Positions 6,760-12,249 of a stretch of 12,249 nt of DNA are shown here, in pieces. This DNA comes from Methylotenera sp. GTDB taxonomy: Bacteria; Pseudomonadota; Gammaproteobacteria; Burkholderiales; Methylophilaceae. Each line of letters opens with the position of its first letter. The stretch's first letter is position 1. Under the pieces are notes generated by a model. The model had not been told where the DNA came from and ran no database searches. It saw only the letters and a list, made by a program, of their open reading frames with translations. A program made the translations under genes and the position numbers. The stretch covers positions 1-12,249 of the forward strand of contig JAIYEJ010000099.1 of NCBI GenBank assembly GCA_027487055.1. Reading direction: 5' to 3'.

Positions 6760-7095
6760 TTAGTTAGCAGGTGGTGCACCATAAGGGTTGTCTCCAGTAT
6801 CGCCTGGTTGAGCGCAAACATAAATCAAATAGATCCAGCCCAAAATCGGTATAAGCCCTATTAACTGTAGCCAACCGCTTTTGTTGGTGTCGTGTAATCT
6901 ACGCGCACCTGCTGATAATGAAGGCACTAGGGTTGCAAGTGAAAACGCCCATGATATGTAGCTACTAAAAATTTCTAGTACAAGCGAGACAACAACACAA
7001 AATAAGACAAACCACCAAAATTCAGGACGCTTTGCGCGACCATTAAAATCTGCATATTTAGCAAAACAAACTTTTACTGCGTCCATAAAGTTCAT
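6760..7095 (-). CDS. DUF805 family inner-membrane protein
   Basis: A 111-residue protein of the DUF805 family, whose function is unknown. The N-terminus carries the family pattern FAKYADFNGRAKRPEFWWF (about 11-29). Hydrophobic segments follow at about 27-45, a shorter one at about 47-60, and 77-94. Between them is the conserved SAGARRLHDTNKSGWLQLIGLIP stretch, given here only by its ends: RRLHD near 65-69 and SGW near 73-75. The C-terminal CAQPGDTGDNPYG is also typical. It should be an integral inner-membrane protein. An AAGGGA ribosome site lies about 7 bases before the ATG at 7095. The gene is single, convergent with SCO and divergent from the bacterioferritin pair, with no evident functional link to either. 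Confidence 0.85.
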   Translation of the reverse strand: MNFMDAVKVCFAKYADFNGRAKRPEFWWFVLFCVVVSLVLEIFSSYISWAFSLATLVPSLSAGARRLHDTNKSGWLQLIGLIPILGWIYLIYVCAQPGDTGDNPYGAPPAN

Positions 7096-7242
7096 AATTT
7101 ATCCCTTGATTAAATTTTATTTTGTCATTTTTAATAGTACAAGATCAGTAACTTAACATATTTTATATATTATTTCTGTGTTATTAAATCTGGAAAAAGG
7201 CTTTCTAAAACCAGGAAAAATGAGAGCATTTTAAGTGTTAAT

Positions 7243-7257
7243 TGCGAATCATTTTCA
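7243..7257 (+). promoter_or_regulatory. Candidate Fur box upstream of the bacterioferritin genes
   Basis: TGCGAATCATTTTCA matches the 7-1-7 Fur consensus TGATAATCATTATCA at 12 of 15 positions. It lies about 56 bp upstream of the proposed -35 of the first bacterioferritin gene. That is too far for simple occlusion, but fits a site for Fur-dependent activation or looping. A weaker look-alike (10 of 15, 7312-7326) overlaps the -35 itself. Confidence 0.45.
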
Positions 7258-7268
7258 TTGCGATTATT

Positions 7269-7289
7269 CTTTAAAATCCCTTTAAAATC
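7269..7289 (+). repeat. Tandem 10-mer CTTTAAAATC, 11-bp period
   Basis: CTTTAAAATC occurs at 7269-7278 and 7280-7289, a period of 11 bp and so roughly one helical turn. It sits between the candidate Fur box and the bacterioferritin promoter. Such same-face direct repeats can bind an activator, but AT-rich sequence makes chance copies likelier. Confidence 0.4.
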
Positions 7290-7312
7290 AATTACTAATA
7301 AAATTTTTTAGT

Positions 7313-7340
7313 TTGAATTATTTTCAATGTTCTGTATCAT
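7313..7340 (+). promoter_or_regulatory. bfr: Promoter of the bacterioferritin pair
   Basis: TTGAAT (7313-7318) and TATCAT (7335-7340) are spaced by 16 bp, a reasonable sigma-70 promoter. Transcription would start near 7347, leaving a short leader to the ATG at 7371. A second TATCAT (7346-7351) lies exactly 11 bp after the first, at the expected start site. AAGGGG six bases before the ATG is a strong ribosome site. Confidence 0.5.
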
Positions 7341-7370
7341 ATCCATATCATTTAAATTAAGGGGTTTGTC

Positions 7371-7856
7371 ATGAAGGGTGATAAAAAAATCATTGAAATT
7401 CTCAATGATTTACTAACTGGTGAGTTGTCTGCTTCTGATCAATATCTGATTCATGGTGAAATGTATGCAGATATGGGGCTTGAAGTCATCTCGCAACATA
7501 TTCTGCATGAGTCTCTGCACGAGCGTGAGCATGCGCGTGCACTTATTCAGCGTATTTTATTTTTAGAAGGCAAACCTAACGTTGCGAAACGAGATGCGCT
7601 GAATATTGGCAAAGATGTTAAATCAATGTTAGAAGCAGACTTGGCGCTTGAGTATCACGTTGTTAAAGCGCTTAAAAAAGCGATTGATGCTTGTGAAAAA
7701 GGGCAAGACTTTGTAACGCGTGAGATGCTTTTAGTGCAGTTGGATGATACCGAGATGGATCATGCTTATTGGTTAGAAAAACAACTTAATTTAATTAAAT
7801 TAGTTGGCATCGACAACTACTGCCAAAGTCAAATGAGTGGCGGCAGTCCTGTATAG
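7371..7856 (+). CDS. bfr: Bacterioferritin subunit, ferroxidase-competent and lacking the heme ligand
   Basis: A 161-residue four-helix bacterioferritin subunit that would assemble into a cytosolic 24-mer iron store. Compared with E. coli Bfr, the di-iron ligands are present: E18 (in GELSASDQY), E51 and H54 (in HEREH), E94 (in LALE), and an E-x-x-H pair, E128 and H131 (in DDTEMDH), displaced by one residue through a one-residue insertion. The heme-ligating Met52 is replaced by Arg52, so this subunit should oxidise iron but not hold heme in a homodimer. The start is secured by AAGGGG six bases upstream and the canonical MKGDKKII. It is the first gene of a pair, 30 bp before the second bacterioferritin gene and presumably co-transcribed. 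Residue assignments come from aligning by eye to E. coli Bfr recalled from memory. Confidence 0.95.
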   Translation: MKGDKKIIEILNDLLTGELSASDQYLIHGEMYADMGLEVISQHILHESLHEREHARALIQRILFLEGKPNVAKRDALNIGKDVKSMLEADLALEYHVVKALKKAIDACEKGQDFVTREMLLVQLDDTEMDHAYWLEKQLNLIKLVGIDNYCQSQMSGGSPV

Positions 7857-7886
7857 AAAATAGCTTAAAACTTAGCGGAGAAATAC

Positions 7887-8363
7887 ATGCAAGGCGATAA
7901 ACAAATTATAATCAGTTTAAACAAGGTGCTTAAAAACGAGCTAACAGCCATTAACCAGTATTTTTTACATGCTCGTATGTTTAAAAAATGGGGGCTAGAA
8001 AGACTCAACGATTACCAATACAAACAATCCATTCGCGTGATGAAAGAAGCAGATAAAGTGATTGAACGAGTTTTGTTTTTGGATGGTCTGCCTAACTTGC
8101 AAAACTTAGGTAAGTTATTGATTGGTGAAGACGTAATCGAGTGTTTGCAAGGCGATTTATCGTTTGAAAAACAAGTGCAACGTCCACAGTTGGTAGAAGC
8201 GATTGCAGAAGCAGAAAAGCTACAAGATTTTGTGACGCGTGATTTACTCACCGAGTTGCTAGAGGCCTGTGAAGATACTATCGATTGGCTAGAAACCCAG
8301 CACAACTTGATTAAAGGGGTGACATTGCCTAATTATTTACAATCGCAAATCAGCGCTGAATAA
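7887..8363 (+). CDS. bfr: Bacterioferritin subunit, heme-binding with degenerate ferroxidase site
   Basis: A 158-residue bacterioferritin that looks more like E. coli Bfr overall (NELTAINQYFLHARMFKKWG, 17-36) and keeps the heme ligand M52 (in RVMKEAD). Of the ferroxidase ligands only E18 and E94 remain. E51 is Val, H54 is Glu, and the later E-x-x-H pair is Cys128 and Thr131. It should therefore bind heme at a subunit interface but be poor at iron oxidation. That is the mirror image of the preceding subunit, which points to a mixed 24-mer. GGAG lies six bases before the ATG, which follows the first gene's stop by 30 bp. A strong terminator follows, so the two bacterioferritins form one unit separate from bfd. 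Confidence 0.95.
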   Translation: MQGDKQIIISLNKVLKNELTAINQYFLHARMFKKWGLERLNDYQYKQSIRVMKEADKVIERVLFLDGLPNLQNLGKLLIGEDVIECLQGDLSFEKQVQRPQLVEAIAEAEKLQDFVTRDLLTELLEACEDTIDWLETQHNLIKGVTLPNYLQSQISAE

Positions 8364-8386
8364 GTGTTATAACCCAGTATCTTAAG

Positions 8387-8413
8387 AAAAAAGCCATGAA
8401 AATGGCTTTTTTT
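8387..8413 (+). terminator. Rho-independent terminator after the bacterioferritin pair
   Basis: The stem is AAAAAAGCCAT (8387-8397) pairing with ATGGCTTTTTT (8402-8412) around a GAAA tetraloop, followed by the T run (8407-8413). It begins 24 bp after the second bacterioferritin stop. CTTAAG flanks the hairpin on both sides (8381-8386 and 8418-8423). The A run also makes it usable from the opposite strand. Confidence 0.9.
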
Positions 8414-8438
8414 ACGTCTTAAGTCAACCAGATTTTAC

Positions 8439-8467
8439 TTGACAACGTTAACGTAAATGATAATAAT
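8439..8467 (+). promoter_or_regulatory. bfd: bfd promoter
   Basis: A consensus -35, TTGACA (8439-8444), is followed 16-17 bp later by an AT-rich -10, TAATAAT (8461-8467). The -10 lies inside the Fur box. The spacer contains the perfect 10-bp palindrome ACGTTAACGT (8445-8454). The leader to the ATG at 8497 would be about 22-25 nt, with only a weak GAG ribosome site. Confidence 0.65.
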
Positions 8468-8474
8468 TATCATT
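8456..8474. promoter_or_regulatory. Fur box over the bfd promoter
   Basis: AATGATAATAATTATCATT is a perfect 9-1-9 inverted repeat. Its core TGATAATAATTATCA (8458-8472) matches the 7-1-7 Fur consensus TGATAATCATTATCA at 14 of 15 positions, differing only at the central base. It covers the -10 of bfd, so iron-loaded Fur should repress bfd and iron starvation should release it, as known for bfd in other proteobacteria. Confidence 0.88.
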
Positions 8475-8496
8475 AATAATCAATAGACGAGAAAAT

Positions 8497-8724
8497 ATGT
8501 ACGTTTGCGTTTGTAATGCAGTGACAGAGCGCCAAGTTTACCAAGCGGTTAAACAGGGTGCAAAAACTGTTAAACACTTAAAAGAGCAGCTTAATGTGGG
8601 CACAGAATGTGGCCGTTGTGTAAGCTGTGCGAAAGCTTGCATTAAAGAAGCGCATGCAGAGCAACGTCAAGAATTTGCAAAAAAACTCATTCAAATCGCG
8701 CCGATTCAGCTTGGCGCTGCTTAA
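8497..8724 (+). CDS. bfd: Bacterioferritin-associated ferredoxin
   Basis: Bfd is a small [2Fe-2S] protein that docks on bacterioferritin near the heme and passes in electrons to reduce and release stored iron. This one has 75 residues, normal for the family. The four cluster cysteines are at C4 and C6 (MYVCVCNAVTERQV) and C38 and C41 (GTECGRCVSCAKAC). C44 and C48 are further cysteines of the same stretch. The gene lies downstream of the two bacterioferritin genes but behind a terminator and its own Fur-controlled promoter, so storage and release are regulated separately. Its likely partner is the heme-bearing subunit at 7887-8363. It converges on the metalloprotease gene with a 45-bp gap in which no hairpin terminator is visible. 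Confidence 0.95.
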   Translation: MYVCVCNAVTERQVYQAVKQGAKTVKHLKEQLNVGTECGRCVSCAKACIKEAHAEQRQEFAKKLIQIAPIQLGAA

Positions 8725-8769
8725 GTGTAATCCCAATTAATTTCAAAAAATTTCAACTTCAAACAATCT

Positions 8770-9477
8770 TCACATGCGATGCAATTGTGGCGATAATATT
8801 TTGAGTTCTTTTTCTGCCGCTTTGTAATTTGGAAATAAGCTTTCTAGCACAGCATAAAATTTAGGTGAATGATTCATTTGCTTTAAATGCGCGAGCTCAT
8901 GGCAAATCACATAGTTAATAATATTGGGCGGTGCTTGCAACAAACGCCAACTTAAGCGCACTTCACCACGACTATTACAACTGCCCCATCGAGATTGTGC
9001 ATTAGAAAGCGTTAGCGGCGGTGTTGGCACGCCAAGCTTGGCAGATAAAATTTCAAGGCGGCGTGAAAAGTCTAGAAAAGCTTGTTTTTTATACCACATC
9101 AAAACCATACGACTACAGACCTTATGGTCATTGGCTTCTGGAGCATGTATGACTAGCTCGGCGTTTTCAAAGCGCGTAGATTTTTTAACATTGCTGACTA
9201 ATTTTAGCTGAATATCTTGACCCAAATACAATAAATGCTCGCCATCAACCCATTCTATTTTTTCAATCTGATTGGCTTCTCGCGCTTCTAGTTTGCTTAA
9301 AATCCAATTTGATTTTTCTTGCAGAATTTGATGAAGCTGAAACTCAAAAATACGTTTTGGCGCGTGCACCACCAAGCCTTCTGTGGTAATTTTTAAGCCC
9401 ACTGTACGGCGACTGCGACGCTCTAACAAGTAAGAAATCGTCTCGCCATTTGCAAAAGTGAGTACTTGTTTAGCCAT
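8770..9477 (-). CDS. YgjP/M48-like zinc metalloprotease (DUF45)
   Basis: A 235-residue protein of the YgjP family (formerly DUF45), predicted zinc-dependent peptidases of unknown substrate. The N-terminal half (about 10-110) is the family's beta-rich region. The C-terminal half has the conserved SNAQSRWGSCNSRGEVRLSW (158-177), and then the zinc-protease motif ICHELAHLKQMNHSPKFY (191-208) with H193, E194 and H197 and the candidate third ligand H203. No signal peptide or membrane segment is visible, so it is probably cytosolic. Its start overlaps the end of plsC by 8 bp, indicating coupled translation in the glyS-gmhB-plsC series. That position is common in betaproteobacteria. The catalytic residues are intact; the biological role is open. 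Confidence 0.88.
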   Translation of the reverse strand: MAKQVLTFANGETISYLLERRSRRTVGLKITTEGLVVHAPKRIFEFQLHQILQEKSNWILSKLEAREANQIEKIEWVDGEHLLYLGQDIQLKLVSNVKKSTRFENAELVIHAPEANDHKVCSRMVLMWYKKQAFLDFSRRLEILSAKLGVPTPPLTLSNAQSRWGSCNSRGEVRLSWRLLQAPPNIINYVICHELAHLKQMNHSPKFYAVLESLFPNYKAAEKELKILSPQLHRM

Positions 9478-10183
9478 GTTGGTTCAGCAACAGCATTTCA
9501 GATTCAATCCATGCTTCAACTTGCGCGTTCAAAGAGTCGGTTTTTAAATCTGTAGCTTGAATCGGATTTCCTATGTGTAATTGAATGACACCAGGCTTTT
9601 TGATAAATGAATTTTTTGGCCAACAGTTACCTGCGTTATGCGCCACTGGCACCACTTGTGTTTGAGTATGGGTCGCGAGCCAAGCGCCGCCAATATGATA
9701 CTTTCCACGTTCACCCGGTGCTTTGCGTGTACCTTCTGGAAAAATCACCACCCATAAGCCTTTTTTTAGCCTATCTTTACCATTGGCGACCAGTTTTTTT
9801 AGCGCTTCTCGTCCCGCACTGCGGTCAATTGCAATGGGTGAACTCATCGCCAAGCCCCAGCCAAAAATAGGAATCCATAACAATTCACGTTTTAAAACAT
9901 ATACTTGCGTAGGAAATATCGCCTGAAATGCCAGTGTCTCCCAAGCTGATTGATGTTTTGCAAGAATAATACTTGGCGTGTTGGGGATATGTTCTAGCCC
10001 CGTAATTTCGTGGCGAATATTGCAAGTGATACGCAGCCACCAAATCATACTGCGTGCCCAACCAGAGATTAAATTGTTGCGGGTGATTGGCTTAAGCGGC
10101 AGGCTAAGTAACGCAATACAAGTGAATATTGGCGCAGTAATCACTTGGCCTAAAAAAAATAATAAGGAGCGTAAAATCAACAT
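9470..10183 (-). CDS. plsC: 1-acyl-sn-glycerol-3-phosphate acyltransferase
   Basis: PlsC acylates lysophosphatidic acid at the sn-2 position to give phosphatidic acid at the inner membrane. The 237-residue protein has an N-terminal hydrophobic segment (about 5-28). The acyltransferase motifs follow: motif I AKHQSAWET (75-83, H77), motif II KRELLWIPIFGWGL (98-111), motif III FPEGTRK (148-154), and motif IV VPVAHNAG (178-185). Motif I is H-x4-E rather than the textbook H-x4-D. The gene is 38 bp downstream of gmhB and overlaps the metalloprotease gene. No clear Shine-Dalgarno precedes the ATG at 10183, but it gives the usual short hydrophobic N-terminus. A specialised acyltransferase of the same superfamily is possible. 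Confidence 0.88.
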   Translation of the reverse strand: MLILRSLLFFLGQVITAPIFTCIALLSLPLKPITRNNLISGWARSMIWWLRITCNIRHEITGLEHIPNTPSIILAKHQSAWETLAFQAIFPTQVYVLKRELLWIPIFGWGLAMSSPIAIDRSAGREALKKLVANGKDRLKKGLWVVIFPEGTRKAPGERGKYHIGGAWLATHTQTQVVPVAHNAGNCWPKNSFIKKPGVIQLHIGNPIQATDLKTDSLNAQVEAWIESEMLLLNQHG

Positions 10184-10221
10184 GCGTTAGGTTTTTTGGG
10201 GCTTTAATGCGCGTTAACTAT

Positions 10222-10794
10222 TTATAAAAAATCAAACACAATGCGTTGTGCAGCTTCGTTTAAATCGTTACATATCCAAGTATTCTCTGGCAAAGCATGG
10301 CCTTTTGCGTCCGCATCTGGTGCTTTTGAGTCAGCAAGAGTTTGCTCGCCTTTACCTGTTAGTACCAAAATAGGCTGGCAGCCCGCGTTTGCAAAAGCTT
10401 GCAAGTCGCGTAACGAGTCACCAACTGCAGGCACTTCTTTCAACTCTACCGAAAATCGATTACCAATATCATCTATCATGCCTGTTTTAGGTTTGCGGCA
10501 ACGGCAATTATCATCTGCCGCGTGAGGGCAATAAAATAGCGCATCAATACGACCGCCAACCAATGCTAAAGCGCGGTGCATTTTGTCGTGTATCGCGTTG
10601 AGAGTGACCATATCAAACAAGCCGCGCGCAATGCCAGATTGGTTAGTGGCCAGCGCTACGCGGTAGCCGTATTGGTTTAGCAAGGCGATAGATTCTAAAC
10701 TGCCAGGAAGCGGAATCCACTCATTTGGGCTTTTAATGAAATTAGCGCTATCTTGGTTGATGACGCCATCGCGGTCTAGGATAACTAGTTTCAT
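10222..10794 (-). CDS. gmhB: D-glycero-beta-D-manno-heptose 1,7-bisphosphate 7-phosphatase
   Basis: GmhB removes the 7-phosphate from heptose bisphosphate in the ADP-heptose pathway for the LPS inner core. It is a cytosolic HAD-superfamily enzyme of 190 residues, the usual size. It shows HAD motif I, ILDRDGVIN (5-13, nucleophile D7 and acid D9), motif II ATNQSG (49-54), the GmhB zinc loop with C89, H91, C97 and C99 in YCPHAADDNCRCRKP, the following K101, and motif IV VGDSLRD (124-130). The start lies 9 bp after the glyS stop, so it is surely co-transcribed. Among HAD proteins the zinc loop separates GmhB-type and histidinol-phosphatase-type enzymes from other families. The glyS-gmhB-plsC context favours GmhB. 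Confidence 0.92.
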   Translation of the reverse strand: MKLVILDRDGVINQDSANFIKSPNEWIPLPGSLESIALLNQYGYRVALATNQSGIARGLFDMVTLNAIHDKMHRALALVGGRIDALFYCPHAADDNCRCRKPKTGMIDDIGNRFSVELKEVPAVGDSLRDLQAFANAGCQPILVLTGKGEQTLADSKAPDADAKGHALPENTWICNDLNEAAQRIVFDFL

Positions 10795-10803
10795 GTTTGA
10801 GTT

Positions 10804-12249
10804 TTAACTCGCTAATTTAGATAAATCTGCCACACGATTCATGGTTTGGTGCAAAGTTGAGAGTAAGCCTAAACGATTTGCCTTAAGTGCAGGGTCGTCT
10901 ACATTTACCATGACATTATCAAAAAAGTCATCTACTGGCGCTTTTAATGCCGCCAAAGCTTGTAGCGATGCGGTGTAATCGCCACTTTCAAACATTTTAT
11001 CCGCTTGCGGCTTCACTTTACTTAACGCCAAGTTGAGTGCAATTTCTGAAGGCTCTTGAAGTAGGTTCTCTTTGACATCTGCTTTGACTTCGCCCTCCAC
11101 TTTTTTCAAGATATTGCCAACGCGTTTATTGGCGGCGGCTAGGGCCGGTGCTTCAGGCAATGCAGCAAAAGCATGAACAGCTTCCAACCTTCTAGGGACT
11201 TCCATCATGCGTTCAGGTGCTTGAGAAATCACTGAATCTACTTCAAGAGTGGTGAAGTTGTCTTGCATAAGCCCAGCTAAACGGTCATGGAAAAATGCAT
11301 AAAGCCCTTGCATCGTTTCGTTAGCAATCGGTGGGAAACCTAGTGCAGCACATGCGACTAGATTAGATAAATCTAAAGGAAGTTGCTTTTCAATCAGTGT
11401 TCTTAAAATGCCTAGTGCATGACGACGTAAACCAAATGGGTCCTTGTCGCCAGTTGGTTTTTCACCAATGCTAAACAAACCCACTAAAGTTTCTAGCTTA
11501 TCTGCAAGCGCAACAATCACACCCACTTGGCTTCGTGGCAACTCATCGCCTGCAAATCGTGGCTTGTAATGGTCTTCAATAGCATAGGCTACATCGTTAT
11601 CTAGCTCTTCATATTGCGCATAATAGCGCCCCATAATGCCTTGTAACTCGGGGAATTCACCTACCATATCGGTAATTAAATCAGATTTTGAAAGCTTAGC
11701 GGCAAGCTCTGCTTTTGCAACCAAACTGGAATCACCCAATTGTGCGGCAATCGCTTTAGCAATGGCTACCACACGCGTATTGCGCTCACCTTGGCTACCC
11801 AGTTTGTTGTGGTAAACCACCTTAGTTAAACCTTCTAAGCGGCTATCCAAGGTCTTTTTGCGGTCTTGGTCAAAAAAGAATTTTGCATCGGCCAAACGCG
11901 GGCGCACTACGCGTTCGTTACCGCCAATCACTTTACTTGGGTCTTTAGGTGAAATGTTGGATACAATTAAAAACTTATTGGTAAGTTTGTTGTTGGAATC
12001 TATTAGCGGAAAGTATTTTTGATTTGCCTTCATGGTTAAAATCAAACATTCTTGCGGCACAGCTAAGAATTCTTCTTCAAACTGGCCAAGCAATACATTT
12101 GGGCGCTCAACCAAAGCGGTGACCTCATCTAAAAGCGCGTCATCTTCAATTGGTTTTAGGCCTAGTTTTGCTGCTGCGGCAGCGAGTTGCTTGGTAATTT
12201 CTGCTTTACGCGCGGCAAAGCTAGCAATCACACTGCCTTCATCAAACAA
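10804..12249 (-). CDS. glyS: Glycyl-tRNA synthetase beta subunit, C-terminal part
   Basis: The reading frame is open through base 12249, so the 5' part of the gene lies outside the window; 481 codons are visible. GlyS is the large subunit of the alpha2beta2 bacterial glycyl-tRNA synthetase, charging tRNA-Gly in the cytosol. Recognisable stretches include LTMKANQKYFPL, YHNKLGSQGERNTRV, EDHYKPRFAGDELP and KPTGDKDPFGLRRHALGILR, all in the order expected for the family. The last part, including a helical region ending in DFFDNVMVNVDDPALKANRL, corresponds to the tRNA-binding C-terminal domain. The protein ends with LSTLHQTMNRVADLSKLAS, a normal GlyS terminus. glyQ would be expected just upstream, beyond the window. 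It leads gmhB, plsC and the metalloprotease gene. Confidence 0.95.
   Translation of the reverse strand: MFDEGSVIASFAARKAEITKQLAAAAAKLGLKPIEDDALLDEVTALVERPNVLLGQFEEEFLAVPQECLILTMKANQKYFPLIDSNNKLTNKFLIVSNISPKDPSKVIGGNERVVRPRLADAKFFFDQDRKKTLDSRLEGLTKVVYHNKLGSQGERNTRVVAIAKAIAAQLGDSSLVAKAELAAKLSKSDLITDMVGEFPELQGIMGRYYAQYEELDNDVAYAIEDHYKPRFAGDELPRSQVGVIVALADKLETLVGLFSIGEKPTGDKDPFGLRRHALGILRTLIEKQLPLDLSNLVACAALGFPPIANETMQGLYAFFHDRLAGLMQDNFTTLEVDSVISQAPERMMEVPRRLEAVHAFAALPEAPALAAANKRVGNILKKVEGEVKADVKENLLQEPSEIALNLALSKVKPQADKMFESGDYTASLQALAALKAPVDDFFDNVMVNVDDPALKANRLGLLSTLHQTMNRVADLSKLAS

Noticed and set aside
10184..10221. Possible terminator between gmhB and plsC
   Set aside because: On the transcribed strand there is a C run and an A run but no stable hairpin followed by T residues; the genes are more likely co-transcribed.

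Overview
The window reads as a chromosomal housekeeping segment of a betaproteobacterium. The gene orders glyS-gmhB-plsC-(YgjP-like metalloprotease) and pcnB-folK-deoxynucleoside kinase are typical of that class. The modest GC content and protein style suggest a Methylophilaceae-like lineage (Methylotenera or Methylophilus), but the genus is an inference. I see no phage, transposon, CRISPR array, tRNA or rRNA. The only repeat of note is one short palindromic element, and no gene-free stretch exceeds 300 bases.

Layout. Bases 1-2512 (minus strand) hold a compact operon read right to left: PduO-type corrinoid adenosyltransferase, poly(A) polymerase I (pcnB), folK, and the first codons of a deoxynucleoside kinase. 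The genes are spaced by 17 bp or overlap by 4-8 bp. From 2563, murI runs the other way from a roughly 50-bp divergent promoter region. Bases 3508-5984 (minus) hold ilvE, a small zf-CHCC zinc protein and a leucine-rich-repeat/protein-kinase fusion, with an 87-bp palindromic element between ilvE and the zinc-protein gene. Bases 6114-6710 (plus) encode an SCO1/SenC lipoprotein. It converges on a DUF805 membrane protein (minus) across a hairpin that can serve as terminator for both.

Bases 7243-8724 (plus) are an iron-storage module: two adjacent bacterioferritin genes, a strong intrinsic terminator, then bfd (bacterioferritin-associated [2Fe-2S] ferredoxin) behind its own promoter with a near-perfect Fur box. 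The two bacterioferritins are complementary. The first keeps the di-iron ferroxidase ligands but has Arg where the heme-ligating Met52 should be. The second keeps Met52 but has lost four of the six ferroxidase ligands. The likely reading is a mixed 24-mer in which one subunit oxidises iron and the other carries the heme through which Bfd delivers electrons to release it.

Bases 8770-12249 (minus) hold glyS (5' part beyond the window), gmhB, plsC and a YgjP-type metalloprotease gene, closely packed and probably one transcript linking translation, LPS heptose and phospholipid synthesis.

The most noteworthy items are the split-function bacterioferritin pair with its iron-responsive control region, and the LRR-kinase gene. 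The latter starts at TTG, lies in frame two codons past the zinc-protein stop, and encodes a shortened kinase domain with all main catalytic motifs. I do not see a clearly new multi-gene system.
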